The translations under genes were made by a program, and so were the position numbers. Below the pieces are notes generated by a model. The model searched no databases and was not told the origin of the DNA. It worked only from the letters and a program-made list of their open reading frames with translations. A stretch of DNA of 64,000 nucleotides from an uncultured Pirellula sp. (GTDB lineage Bacteria; Planctomycetota; Planctomycetia; Pirellulales; Pirellulaceae), in assembly GCA_903858115.1 (NCBI GenBank), contig CAIOHR010000006.1, forward strand, positions 1 through 64,000. Reading direction: 5' to 3'. Below, piece by piece: positions 1 through 8,246 of this stretch (positions are counted from its first letter, which is position 1; every line of letters begins with the position of its first letter).

Positions 1-17
1 CGCTGCTTGGAAGTCAT

Positions 18-80
18 GGCCAGATTCCTTTCTGACTGATATGTTTCAGTTAGTGATCGGGGGAATCTGGCCTTTCTTTC
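18..80 (+). terminator. Possible terminator hairpin
   Basis: An 11-bp perfect inverted repeat (18-28 and 62-72) encloses a 33-nt loop and is followed by a pyrimidine-rich run containing two T triplets. The loop is long for a classical intrinsic terminator, so it may simply be a structured intergenic element. It would end transcription coming from a plus-strand gene left of the window. Confidence 0.35.
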
Positions 81-147
81 ATATCCTCTAAACCACTGAA
101 ACCCCAGTTTTTACTGACAAAAATGCTTCACAGCGTTGCCGGCTTCG

Positions 148-216
148 GCTACTTCTGCATGTGAATGGGAAGCTGGCGGCCTAGCGAAGAGACGAGGTTG
201 CTGGCTAGGCCGATTT
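148..216. repeat. Dispersed intergenic repeat, family A
   Basis: The stretch aligns by eye with 5355-5425 and 60158-60215, sharing CATGTG-ATGGGA followed by GCGGC-TAG and TTGCTGGCTAG-CCGAT. It lies just past the thioredoxin gene end. Read in one frame it encodes RPSQQP, the same hexapeptide that the 61.6-kb copy adds to a small protein. Confidence 0.6.
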
Positions 217-321
217 CCAGAAAGGTCGTGGCGTTCGCAGGTTGACACTCGTCGGCAAGCCTGACACCACTGGAGTTCAGGCTGCGAACATCCAAAAGTA
301 GCCATTCCAATTTCTTCACTC

Positions 322-681
322 CTAAGCATATCGATTCAGATCTGCACGCAAGATCGCTTCGGAAGTGACGCCGACATGTCGAGCCACTATCTTGCCTTGG
401 TGAATGACCAATAAAGCTGGAATAGACGAAATATTGCAGGCCGCAGCCAACGATTGGTTTTTGTCTATATCTACTTTGCAGACTTTGAAATCACGTGCCA
501 ATGCATCGATGGTGGGGGTCATTTGCCGACAAGGTCCGCACCACTCGGCCCAAAAATCAACAAGTACCGGTACACGGGATTGGAGGACTTCTTTTCGCCA
601 GCTGAATTCACTTAGCAACATAACTATCTCTAGACTCCATCTTTCCTTGAGAAACATGATGAAATTGATGCCCATTTGCAA
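322..681 (-). CDS. Thioredoxin
   Basis: Small thiol-disulfide oxidoreductase of the thioredoxin fold. The sequence FWAEWCGPCRQM carries the canonical WCGPC redox motif, and the cis-proline region appears as SSIPALLVI, so the active site is intact. The family is about 105 residues; the longest reading gives 119. Start is uncertain: the ATG at 681 lies 4 bp after the preceding gene, while ATGs at 657 or 621 would give lengths nearer the family norm. No signal peptide is convincing, so a cytoplasmic place is likely. It follows the PQQ-repeat gene on the same strand with almost no gap, suggesting co-transcription. Which reductase or substrate it serves cannot be told from the sequence. Confidence 0.88.
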   Translation of the reverse strand: MQMGINFIMFLKERWSLEIVMLLSEFSWRKEVLQSRVPVLVDFWAEWCGPCRQMTPTIDALARDFKVCKVDIDKNQSLAAACNISSIPALLVIHQGKIVARHVGVTSEAILRADLNRYA

Positions 682-685
682 CCAT

Positions 686-1891
686 TCAGTTTGCTACCTT
701 CAATAGTTCCTTGTCGGTTCGCAGGTACATCGCGCCGTTTACAAAAGCCGGGGTCGCAAATGTGCGTCCAGTCACTTCATTTCGCACAACGACCTCGAAG
801 GTCTTGGCAGGCTTGACCCAATACGAGTGACCATCCTCGTCCTGGAATAATACAAGTCCATTTGCAAAGATCGGTGAGGCTGAAAAGTTTCCTCCTAGTC
901 TTTCAAACCAATGTTGGGTCCCCGTCTTAGCATCAACACACGAAGCGATGCCTTTATCGGAAACAAAGTAGAGTTCATCTCCTACCAGTAATGGAGTAGG
1001 TGTACTCGGTGCGCCTCGTTGAATACGCCACACAACATGTGAATTGGTGACGTCGCCTTTACCGCCAAGTTTGACCGCCATTAGCTCAGGATGGTCATAG
1101 TCATGGTTGTAGAATACCATGCCATGTCCGATTACTGGCTGAGGAACGACCGACCAGCCCGGCGCGCGAACGTGCCACAGTTCTTCCCCGCTGGTCACAT
1201 CGTAGGCCGCAAAATGGTCCGGGCCCGGTGCGAAAAGCTGTGCTTTGCTGTCGACGATGGTTACCAATGGGGTGCCAAACGAGTGGCTGATCTTGCCCTT
1301 GAGTGAACGGGGCCGATTCCAAGCGATTTTTCCATCGGTAGCATTGATCGCAACAACGAATGGATCCTTGCCGCCGTCGCAGACGATCAAGAGTTTACCG
1401 TCAAACAAAAAAGGTGATCCACCGCTTCCGTGCACATGAGGATAATCTAATTCCGTATTGGTCCAAACGATCTTTCCATCCTTGTCAAGCCTCGCGGTTC
1501 CCAACGCACCGAAGTGAACGAAGATCGCGTCATCGCGGATGATTGGCGTCGGGCTCGCATGGCTGTTTTTGGTATGAATCGATGGGACTTTCTCCACTTT
1601 GCGAATTTCCCGGTCCCAACGAATGGCACCAGTAGAAGCATCGAACGCCAGGGCTCGCAACGACAGGCCAGAATCCTTGGGGACTGCGGTGGTGAGATAG
1701 ACAATGCCGTCTGCAACCACGGGACTAGACCATCCAAGGCCCGGAACAGCGGACTTCCAGACAACATTTTGGGAATCAGACCAGACCAGCGGAGTCGCAG
1801 GTCCAACCGCTCGGCCGTCTGCCTTCGAACCTCGAAACTCTGTCCAGTCTCCAACCCAACATAAGCAAAGCAAACCAACTGAAAGCACCAT
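686..1891 (-). CDS. PQQ-repeat beta-propeller protein
   Basis: Secreted or periplasmic eight-bladed propeller protein of the PQQ-like/BamB-like group that is abundant in planctomycetes. A hydrophobic N-terminus (residues 1-14) precedes the typical opening WTEFRG. Repeated blades follow, seen as tracts such as LRALAFDASTGAIRWD, VVAINATDGKIAWN, HFAAYDVTSGEELWHV and ASCVDAKTGTQHWFERL, each ending in the W-containing PQQ docking motif. Length 401 is usual for the group. There is no attached dehydrogenase or kinase domain, so the ligand and catalytic role are unknown; many such proteins probably act as scaffolds. It is the first gene of a two-gene unit with thioredoxin. Confidence 0.85.
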   Translation of the reverse strand: MVLSVGLLCLCWVGDWTEFRGSKADGRAVGPATPLVWSDSQNVVWKSAVPGLGWSSPVVADGIVYLTTAVPKDSGLSLRALAFDASTGAIRWDREIRKVEKVPSIHTKNSHASPTPIIRDDAIFVHFGALGTARLDKDGKIVWTNTELDYPHVHGSGGSPFLFDGKLLIVCDGGKDPFVVAINATDGKIAWNRPRSLKGKISHSFGTPLVTIVDSKAQLFAPGPDHFAAYDVTSGEELWHVRAPGWSVVPQPVIGHGMVFYNHDYDHPELMAVKLGGKGDVTNSHVVWRIQRGAPSTPTPLLVGDELYFVSDKGIASCVDAKTGTQHWFERLGGNFSASPIFANGLVLFQDEDGHSYWVKPAKTFEVVVRNEVTGRTFATPAFVNGAMYLRTDKELLKVAN

Positions 1892-2512
1892 TTCTCAACA
1901 CTCTCGGATTCGATGTCTATCTAACAGTCTAATACGATTATTGTACCACCACCGTGAGAACAGTATGACATTGGCTGTTTTGGTTCGCTATGCTCAGCCC
2001 GGAGCATCACTCGCTTTTTCGCCAAAGACAGACCTGAAGGCTTCGTATCTTAGTAATCTTGGGAACTTCGTTCGTCTCTTTCCCGTCCCCTTCGATGATA
2101 ATCGGAAGCATCCAGCGCCGTGAACCACTCGCTTGAATTGCATCAGTACGATGAATGAGCCAAAACCGAATAAGCATCAGATAAACCGGGCACAAGTCTA
2201 TTGGGCCGATCCTGCAGGAGTAAGACCTGTCCACAGTTGATAAGCTAACCGTGAATCCAGCTAAATTCGGGAAGCTAGCAGCTTGTCGAGCTTGCTCAGT
2301 TTCGTTGAACGGCCGGTGCGGAACCGTATGCGGTGGTGGTGTGGAGGGTGCCCGGAAACGGGCATCCTTACCCGATTTCGCATTCACTGCTTGATGAAAG
2401 TCTTTGCTGTGGGTGTCGAAAGATCCTTGTATTCGGATCACCTGTGGCCCTTTGAATCGTTACGGCCGCAAATCGCCCATTCCATTTGATGCCGACAGCC
2501 AATTCGTAGTTT
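1892..2512. other. Intergenic region with intron remnant and repeat piece
   Basis: About 620 bases without a convincing gene. It holds a piece resembling repeat family A (about 2197-2280) and a group II intron 3' end (2305-2376, listed separately). A 144-codon open frame on the minus strand crosses the intron structure and lacks any recognisable domain. Confidence 0.5.
2305..2376 (+). mobile_element. Group II intron 3' remnant (domains V-VI)
   Basis: The sequence resembles the 3' end of bacterial group II introns. The putative domain V has TGCGG-AA-CCGTA pairing, a 2-nt bulge and an outer CCG/CGG stem. Domain VI follows as GTGGAGGG, then a GCCCG-GAAA-CGGGC hairpin, then the closing CCTTACCCGAT tract where a branch-point A would lie. 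No reverse transcriptase reading frame is seen upstream, so only the end of the element survives. The lower part of the domain V stem pairs poorly, in keeping with a decayed copy. Confidence 0.5.
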
Positions 2513-3256
2513 TCATGGCGAAGTAAGCGCGTTTCCAAGATCAATCTTCAATGGCTTTCCCTTCAATTTCTGGAATGCCTCTCTTTGGACAGAAGTCAGT
2601 ACTTTCATGATTTTTTCCGAACGTTCGATCTCTAGGTCGTGGTAGTTAGGCCCATTATAACTCTTCCCCATTTTTACTTTTGCGCCTTCAGCGCGAGTGA
2701 TTGCCATATGAATTGACCTAATTTCTTGTCGCTGAGCATCAGTCAGTTCAAGTTCTTTAGCTACTGCGGAGTCACTGAGGACGTCGGCGTTGTTCATCGC
2801 ATTCATACTTCCCAAACTAAAAAGGCGGGCGTCCGACGCAAATGTGCCGTATTGTAAGTGAATTTGGTTCAGACGCATTTGCTGCTCTGTAGTGAGCAAA
2901 CTGTCGATTTGTTCGGCATACCTAATCCGAATGGTATGAAGAATCTCAGGATTTTTACCCACTAGCTCTTTTGGCAAAAAGATTCGCGATTTTGGATCAT
3001 CACTGGATCTAGCCTTAGCAAGTGCTTCTTCGAAATCCGCTTGAACCCGACGCTGAAGGTCTTTCAATTTGCCAGCCGCTTCGTTATTGAGCCCAAGATC
3101 AGAAACGACCGCAGCATGTAGGACAAGATGCAATGGGACACTTTTTTGCCAACCAAAATTGCCAGGTGGACGATACACTTCAGCTTGGATAGGAATTGTC
3201 CCCATCCACAAAAATGTCATCATGAATGAGAGAGTGCATATGGGATTTTTGATCAT
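2513..3256 (-). CDS. Secreted protein, LTXXQ/Spy-like
   Basis: An exported protein of unknown role. Residues 1-25 form a signal peptide (basic start, hydrophobic core, IQAE cleavage area). The mature part is rich in charged helices and contains LTTEQQMRLNQI and LELTDAQRQEIRSI, which resemble the LTxxQ motif of Spy/CpxP-type periplasmic helical proteins; a third candidate is LTSVQREAFQKL. Similar secreted helical proteins are common in planctomycetes. It is a single gene flanked by long spacers. Assignment to the LTXXQ group is inference from short motifs only; a chaperone or metal-binding role is not shown. Confidence 0.7.
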   Translation of the reverse strand: MIKNPICTLSFMMTFLWMGTIPIQAEVYRPPGNFGWQKSVPLHLVLHAAVVSDLGLNNEAAGKLKDLQRRVQADFEEALAKARSSDDPKSRIFLPKELVGKNPEILHTIRIRYAEQIDSLLTTEQQMRLNQIHLQYGTFASDARLFSLGSMNAMNNADVLSDSAVAKELELTDAQRQEIRSIHMAITRAEGAKVKMGKSYNGPNYHDLEIERSEKIMKVLTSVQREAFQKLKGKPLKIDLGNALTSP

Positions 3257-3493
3257 GGTTTCGCGAGCAATACTCTTTAGTTGCGCTGTTAAGTGAGTTT
3301 CAAAAGGTTCCGAAGAATAGCAATCTATCCCAACTGGAGTGAATCGGAACGGAGGGATAGATTGTGCGTTGGGCTATGTCGGATTCTACAATTCCCAAAT
3401 CTCAGAAAGCCAGTCTAACCGATGCGGTGGGGCTGCTGCAACAAGTTGATTTGCAATGACAGGTTGCTAGCTGGATTGCGGCCTAGGTTGCGG

Positions 3494-4024
3494 CTACGCT
3501 GAATCTGACGGCGTACTCACATCGTTTGGATCCCTTGGCTCAATACTTTGTGTCGATTGGAAAAACTCGATTGAAGTCAGGAGTTCCATGCAATTGCTAC
3601 GGAACCCAAAATAGCCGAACCCAATCGTCACCGCACAATAAAACAAAATCGACAAAGGCCAGGCGCCCGCATTGAGCAAACGAGGTGTATCCAGAAAGCG
3701 GTCCCCAGAGAGCCACCCGGTTGCGATGTAAGATCCATTTGCAAGTAAACAAAAGTTCGCGACGAACCAAATCCAAGTGCGCCGAAAAACTAAAGCGCAA
3801 CCTAGTGGAACGACTACGCCTAGGATTGGTCCAGACCAAAGCGTGAGAAGTGGTATTGGATCAGGTTGGTACAAGCTATGCGGTAAATGCCATGGTAAAA
3901 GGTCTGCCTCAACCAGTGTCGCACCACCCAGCCAACCTCCGATGATGTGTCCACATTCGTGAGTCGATGTCATTGTGCACCACCCGACCAGTAGCAGTCC
4001 CGCGAATCTGAGCCATCGGTACAA
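3494..4024 (-). CDS. M50-like membrane metalloprotease
   Basis: A 176-residue multi-pass membrane protein with HECGH near residue 22, matching the HExxH zinc motif of M50 site-2-type proteases, placed in a first hydrophobic segment as in that family. About four hydrophobic segments follow. LSGDRFLDTPRLLNAG later in the sequence may provide the third zinc ligand region (in M50 usually an Asp or Asn near the C-terminus). It is shorter than typical M50 proteins and has no PDZ domain. It could be an intramembrane protease or a non-proteolytic M50B-like protein. The neighbours do not indicate a substrate. Confidence 0.65.
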   Translation of the reverse strand: MYRWLRFAGLLLVGWCTMTSTHECGHIIGGWLGGATLVEADLLPWHLPHSLYQPDPIPLLTLWSGPILGVVVPLGCALVFRRTWIWFVANFCLLANGSYIATGWLSGDRFLDTPRLLNAGAWPLSILFYCAVTIGFGYFGFRSNCMELLTSIEFFQSTQSIEPRDPNDVSTPSDSA

Positions 4025-4072
4025 CTCTACCTTGTGATTGATATTGATTGCAACCCTTCCAATTTTCTGGAA

Positions 4073-4612
4073 TCAGTCCGTCATGACGAAGTAAAGCATC
4101 GAATTTGTCTTGTCAACGAAAATACTTGGCATATGACTTCCACGACGCTCAGAATCCCGATAGACGGTACCTATTCCGGATTTCGAGCCGCGAAGCCAAT
4201 CGAGTTTTACACCGTATGCATCTTCCAGGAAAGAGATGTAGTCGTCGTCGAAGGGAGTAGACTGATCGTCTTTCGTTATTGCTTTTGGTTTTTTCCAATG
4301 CGCGGCGATTTCAGCCCGCGCGAACAAATCTAAGTCGTTTGGTTCTCCATTTACAGAATAGGCGAGGAATCGACCTCCCATTCCGATAGACGACGTCGCG
4401 TAACGATATCTCGTCGCAGAAGTTGGAAACGATTTGGATAGCGTTTTTGGCTCTTCCGTAGTCGGAATTTCGATCCAACGATCCGATTGGTGAACCGTGG
4501 CACGCGACATTCCAATCACGATATAGATCGTAAGCAATGCCCAGATTGCACCAACGCAAAGTGCCAAGCGAAAGAACCATCGCCATACGGTTGCAAACAT
4601 CACGTTTTTCAT
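4073..4612 (-). CDS. Hypothetical membrane-anchored protein
   Basis: I do not recognise this gene. The ATG at 4612 is chosen because it places a basic residue and a single hydrophobic segment (about residues 10-32) at the N-terminus; a longer reading from 4705 adds a segment without features. The rest is a soluble domain rich in charged and aromatic residues, with no motif I can name. Topology predicts an inner-membrane anchor with the bulk outside the cytoplasm. It lies in a run of minus-strand genes for small membrane proteins, separated by about 120 bp from the next. Confidence 0.5.
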   Translation of the reverse strand: MKNVMFATVWRWFFRLALCVGAIWALLTIYIVIGMSRATVHQSDRWIEIPTTEEPKTLSKSFPTSATRYRYATSSIGMGGRFLAYSVNGEPNDLDLFARAEIAAHWKKPKAITKDDQSTPFDDDYISFLEDAYGVKLDWLRGSKSGIGTVYRDSERRGSHMPSIFVDKTNSMLYFVMTD

Positions 4613-4730
4613 GTGGAGGAACGAACCGAAAACTATTTCAGCGTTAACGAAGTGGATTGGCAGGAATCTTACTCTACCCCAACGCGCTTCCCCGCCGCTA
4701 GCCACTTCAGTCTATCCAATCCTGCTGGCG

Positions 4731-5144
4731 TTAACCTCTTGAAAAGCGAAATGCAATCCACATTCCAATTCCAACTACCGCTCCAGCAAAAACGCCTAGA
4801 ACTGCGAGCGAGTAAAGCACTGGCAGGACGTCCAATGGGTGCATCGGTGAGATCAGATGAACGATGTAGCCACCTCCGACGGCAATGGTTGGACCGATGA
4901 ACACCGATGAAGTCGGCAACAAGAATCCACGCTTGCGAATTTCTTTCGACTCCGTATTCGGCGAGGTCATTGCATTGAAAAAAGCCGAAAGAACAAAAAC
5001 AGTAGCGACCGTGACGAACGATACGACTGGTAACCCCAAGCCATTCTTCCGATAAATCAACGGGAGTCCAGCGACAATTCCAAGCACAGCGCTAAATGCC
5101 AAAATCCTCAGTGGTCGGAGATTAGAAATCTCGGGCGCGTCCAT
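4731..5144 (-). CDS. Hypothetical four-helix membrane protein
   Basis: Not assigned to a family. The 137-residue translation shows four hydrophobic segments (about residues 13-29, 38-55, 78-97 and 106-130) separated by short charged loops, including KEIRKRG. It begins with MDAPEIS and has no signal peptide. Both ends are flanked by sequence resembling dispersed repeat family A: the 3' end abuts a copy at about 4690-4735, and the 5' side faces the repeat-rich spacer 5145-5761. Confidence 0.5.
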   Translation of the reverse strand: MDAPEISNLRPLRILAFSAVLGIVAGLPLIYRKNGLGLPVVSFVTVATVFVLSAFFNAMTSPNTESKEIRKRGFLLPTSSVFIGPTIAVGGGYIVHLISPMHPLDVLPVLYSLAVLGVFAGAVVGIGMWIAFRFSRG

Positions 5145-5261
5145 ATTGTTGCTTTAGATCTTCCAGTGGCACATCGAATGAGAATTAACGCCAACAGCAT
5201 CGAAGCGGATCGAATCGGATCAATACTCCACCTCAACCCGCATCCCCGCCGCTAGCCGCTT

Positions 5262-5330
5262 AAATCTATCCGATCCCGCAGACGTAGTCGAATCGGTCGG
5301 AGCCTACGTCCACATTAAATTGAACCGACT
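5262..5330. repeat. Dispersed repeat, family A, second form
   Basis: Contains CGCAGACGTAGTCGAATCGG and then CTACGTCCACAT. It matches 61566-61606 closely (CGCAGGCGTAGTC-AATCGG then TGTCCACAT), and in part 4690-4735. Confidence 0.55.
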
Positions 5331-5354
5331 TGTGGAAGACGCTTGACGCTAATT

Positions 5355-5425
5355 TAGCTATGTCCACATGTGGATGGGAGGATTGCGGCTAGGTAAGAAG
5401 TTGCTGGCTAGTCCGATCCCGCAGG
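5355..5425. repeat. Dispersed repeat, family A
   Basis: TCCACATGTGGATGGGAG, GATTGCGGCTAGGTAAG and TTGCTGGCTAG follow in order. The first two blocks recur with one or two changes at 60158-60215, and the whole resembles 148-216. Confidence 0.65.
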
Positions 5426-5761
5426 AGTACGACGCTTTCAAAACCGCAGCCAAATGTTTGACGGTTGGTAGCGAGCGAGTACGGTTGCGGGTTAGTTTGA
5501 GCACGCTGATGTGGTTAAGACAACGATCCGACTGAGCGACATTCGATGTGAAGAGCGACTCGGCGGGCTGCTAAAAAGCTACAGTCGGGTCGCGGCCTGA
5601 CTCTTTCAACGCGGTTTTACGAAACGTTGAAAACCAAAGATACGTCGAACCGCTGCGCCGATCGAGCGATCATGTTGCCAATCTGTCCGTTCGTATACCT
5701 TTGGTCTCATAGACACCGAGGACTCGCCGCGAAAATCCGAGTTTAAAGACCGACGATTTCA

Positions 5762-6217
5762 CTCATACGTAGTTTTTGCACAGGGCGCTGGACGAGCCAG
5801 CAAGCTCGCAACTTCCAAATGCACATCGATGACAGTGATTTGAAATGCGATTATCTGTGCAGGGACAATGACACAAAGTATGTAGAGGACTTCGACGTGA
5901 TCTTGACAAGCTCCAATTGCAAGATAACGCGGATCGTACCCAGGTCACCCAACTTGTAAGCGCACGTGGAGCGAGTCATCCAGACGCTCAAGCACGAAGT
6001 CCTCAACGGCTTCCGTATCGTCAGCAATCGGCACATGGACCTAATTCTTCGAACTGCAATGGATTGGTATAACCGGCGACGGGGCCATTCGGTGAGAGAT
6101 AATCTGCCGCCAGTTCGAGACAGCGATCCGCCGATACTCGCTGCTTTTCCGGCGGGTGAAATCGTTTGTGATTCTGAACTTGGCGGGCATTTGAAGTCTT
6201 ATCGACGCGTGGCGTAA
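5762..6217 (+). pseudogene. Integrase-core (rve) transposase remnant
   Basis: Remnant of an rve-type transposase. One frame reads GRWTSQQARNF, then CRDNDTKYVEDFD, then IVPRSPNL, a stop codon (TAA at 5957-5959), and then AHVERVIQTLKHEVLNGF. These blocks match the order in IS481/IS3-like planctomycete transposases (TQQARN, RDRDTKF, PPRSPNLNAHVERF). The in-frame stop replaces the usual Asn or similar residue between SPNL and AHVER. The catalytic DDE N-terminal part is missing, so the 5' end is lost. The C-terminal half (from 5966) is intact to residue SYRRVA. It cannot encode an active transposase. Confidence 0.8.
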
Positions 6218-6349
6218 GTAGCTGTTGTTCGCCTCAGAAAAAGCCAAGAAAATCGCTGTCGAAACCTGTGGCGGATTTTTTGTACGCGCGATCGGGATCG
6301 TGCAGGGGCTCGCGTGTGCCCTACCTACTATCGAGTCGGTTTGTGAGAC

Positions 6350-6541
6350 TCACATTGAGGGCAGGATGATAATCGCAAAATAGGCAGCGACAGCAGCGCC
6401 GATCAACAGTCCTATGCCCGCCAAGATGGAAAGGCCCCCAGACAACGTTTTGTCGTTCGTTAGTTTCATCTTCCCAGAGAACGAGCCAATTGAGCCGACA
6501 ATCATCACAACGCTCAAGGCTAAGATCACAAGTTGAATCAT
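6350..6541 (-). CDS. Small hydrophobic membrane protein
   Basis: A 63-residue protein with two membrane segments (about residues 3-20 and 34-60) joined by a short polar loop containing KMKLTNDKT. Its start is supported by a clear Shine-Dalgarno, GAAGGAG, about 7 nt before the ATG at 6541, which is stronger than most in this window. No family is recognised. It stands alone between two transposon remnants, with a spacer of about 250 bases upstream in which I see nothing else. Confidence 0.6.
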   Translation of the reverse strand: MIQLVILALSVVMIVGSIGSFSGKMKLTNDKTLSGGLSILAGIGLLIGAAVAAYFAIIILPSM

Positions 6542-6792
6542 TGGTAAACTCCTTCGTTGTGTCAGATATGTTGCAGAACTTAGAGGGTTATGCAGAACGC
6601 GGACCTTCAGGACAAAAATAAAGTGCCAAAAACGGCTCTTCTACCAATGTAATGCCCAAATACGTCCCAAGCCCGACAGCCGGAAAATAACTTCGCGTTG
6701 TTCGGCTCGACATTTCATCCAGTCCCGCAACTTAGCGAACTCTAAATGATGAGGTCGCTATCTGTAGGAATAGCTGATCGCATCGTTGATGC

Positions 6793-6942
6793 CTAGGTTT
6801 CCTGTGGCAAAGTCAGCTCACATTGCCAGGTGTCGAGATGAAGATCTGACTTGATGATTCCAAATAGCCCATCGAAGCTCTTGCGCATATCGATCGGCTC
6901 GGCGTGCAAGTAGATCTTGACCTGTGGATTGATGGCGAGCAT
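6793..6942 (-). pseudogene. tnpB: IS66 TnpB, truncated
   Basis: The frame starts right after the tnpA stop with MLAINPQVKIYLHAEPIDMR, then KSFDGLFGII. This is the conserved opening of IS66 OrfB (DMRKGFDGL). It ends after 49 codons at a TAG in unrelated sequence, while the intact protein is about 115 residues. Confidence 0.8.
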
Positions 6943-7242
6943 CTAAGCGACTCGGTCCAAGATGCGAGGCAAAGAGTCGATGGCTTCAATCGGAAGCGAG
7001 ATGACGATTCCTGACAGCAGCTTGATTTGAATGTGAGCGGCATGGGGCTCGGACTGGACTTGAAGAAAAGCGGGCTTTGGCAACGCTGGTTTCGATGCTT
7101 GGAGCTTGTTTCTCCATTGGTAGAAGGTCGGGATGGAGCAACCTATCGACTGACAGAACTCGGCGACGGTGAGGGAGGAATTTTCAAATTGTCGTAGCCG
7201 CTTGTTCCAGAGCTGAGTTTTGCTTTCAATGAATTGAGCCAT
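6943..7242 (-). CDS. tnpA: IS66 family accessory protein TnpA
   Basis: A 99-residue protein of the IS66 OrfA type, a DNA-binding accessory protein for transposition. The N-terminal half carries the helix-turn-helix sequence LTVAEFCQSIGCSIPTFYQW, typical of the family, followed by the basic WRNKLQ. The C-terminal half includes IQIKLLSGIVISLP, matching the usual short beta-strand part of this protein. The frame is open, and its stop codon directly abuts the tnpB start. As tnpC is absent, it probably has no function today. Confidence 0.8.
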   Translation of the reverse strand: MAQFIESKTQLWNKRLRQFENSSLTVAEFCQSIGCSIPTFYQWRNKLQASKPALPKPAFLQVQSEPHAAHIQIKLLSGIVISLPIEAIDSLPRILDRVA

Positions 7243-7419
7243 GAGTAGAGATCCTGCGAGAGTGCGAAATCATTGGGCGAACGATAGAAACCTACCCCAC
7301 GATTCCACGCCAAGCCGGCTCAAAAACCTACGGCCGTTGTACGCTTACGTTATTCCCGACAAGCTGGAGCCGTGCAGTACCGCCTAAGGCGACCTAAATG
7401 AGAATTCGTGTCACTCGCC

Positions 7420-8175
7420 TTAACTGACTTCAATGCTGGATTTTGGCGCTAAGCCTGATGGAGCGACTTGTCCGGAAATCATTAAGTAGGCTGATCCCCA
7501 CAATAATGACACCAATGGTACAGTGAACAACAAACCGACACCGCAAGGTATTGCTCCAAGAAGATTAATTCCAAGGCCGACCAGAAAGACGTAGCAGGTA
7601 TTTCCATTGTTTCCCTTGGTGATTTCCTTTGCTAGTCTTAGCGATTCGATGACCTTGGTTCGCCTATCGACGACGAGATAAAAGGATGGCCAAAACCATT
7701 GAAACAACACAACAAAGAATATAAAAAGTATCAGGCCAACAACAGCACAAACAACTGGGTTTATGTTCGCGAGAAAGGAACAAACGAAAACGGCACCTAT
7801 TGGTACAATCCCCCACAGAATCGACAGACCGAGAATAGGAAGCAGGAGATTGCCACCTTGAAAAAGCAATCCTAAATTTGGGGGGCCACCACGCAGTACT
7901 TGAATAGAGAACTTGGTTGATCCGATTCCGAGGAAGACATTCAAGAGTATTCCTACAGTGGTTAAGATCACTCCAAAGGTCTTGGATAGGATTGGATTTT
8001 CAACGTTGTCGACTAGTCCCTGCACCCAAGCGGATGCGATGTTGAATCCAAAAGGAATCACGAAAGAAGTGATCAACAGAGCTGCGATCATCATCCACAG
8101 GTTAGCTTTCCACACCGTTACGGCATGGTTAAAAATATTTCCGAATGTAGGCACCGTGTTTTGGACGGGATGCAT
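7420..8175 (-). CDS. Multi-pass membrane protein
   Basis: A hydrophobic protein of about 251 residues from the ATG at 8175 (277 from 8253). It has around six membrane segments, opening with the polar TFGNIFNHAVTVWKANLW before the first helix. This arrangement resembles the glycerophosphoryl-diester-phosphodiesterase membrane-domain/DUF975 type, but I see no diagnostic motif. The start at 8175 is preferred because the longer form runs into the divergent gene. It is transcribed divergently from the TIGR03067-like pair and may share a promoter region with it. Function unknown. Confidence 0.6.
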   Translation of the reverse strand: MHPVQNTVPTFGNIFNHAVTVWKANLWMMIAALLITSFVIPFGFNIASAWVQGLVDNVENPILSKTFGVILTTVGILLNVFLGIGSTKFSIQVLRGGPPNLGLLFQGGNLLLPILGLSILWGIVPIGAVFVCSFLANINPVVCAVVGLILFIFFVVLFQWFWPSFYLVVDRRTKVIESLRLAKEITKGNNGNTCYVFLVGLGINLLGAIPCGVGLLFTVPLVSLLWGSAYLMISGQVAPSGLAPKSSIEVS

Positions 8176-8246
8176 TGTTGAGTGGAAATCCGTCTGCAAC
8201 CAAGCAAGATTCGGTATCGGATCAAGGATTGGACAATTGGTTTGAT

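Larger units (their letters stand above)
5145..5761. other. Repeat-rich spacer
   Basis: About 620 bases without a gene. It holds two copies of dispersed repeat family A (about 5262-5330 and 5355-5425). The remainder up to 5761 shows no open frame I can support. It ends where the transposase remnant begins. Confidence 0.5.
6793..7348 (-). mobile_element. IS66-family element remnant
   Basis: One end of an IS66-type insertion sequence. Read on the minus strand, the terminus starts at 7348 with GTAAGCGTACAACGGCCG, in line with the GTAA ends of IS66 elements. It is followed by tnpA and the first 49 codons of tnpB. The rest of tnpB, the tnpC transposase and the other inverted repeat are missing, so the element is dead and its target duplication cannot be seen. 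Confidence 0.7.

Noticed and set aside
111..329. 72-codon minus-strand frame with several cysteines
   Set aside because: It consists largely of dispersed repeat A, overlaps the thioredoxin end and has no family likeness.
404..706. 100-codon plus-strand frame
   Set aside because: It is the antisense of the thioredoxin gene.
2007..2441. 144-codon minus-strand frame
   Set aside because: It crosses the group II intron remnant and a repeat copy; its composition is not protein-like and no domain is visible.
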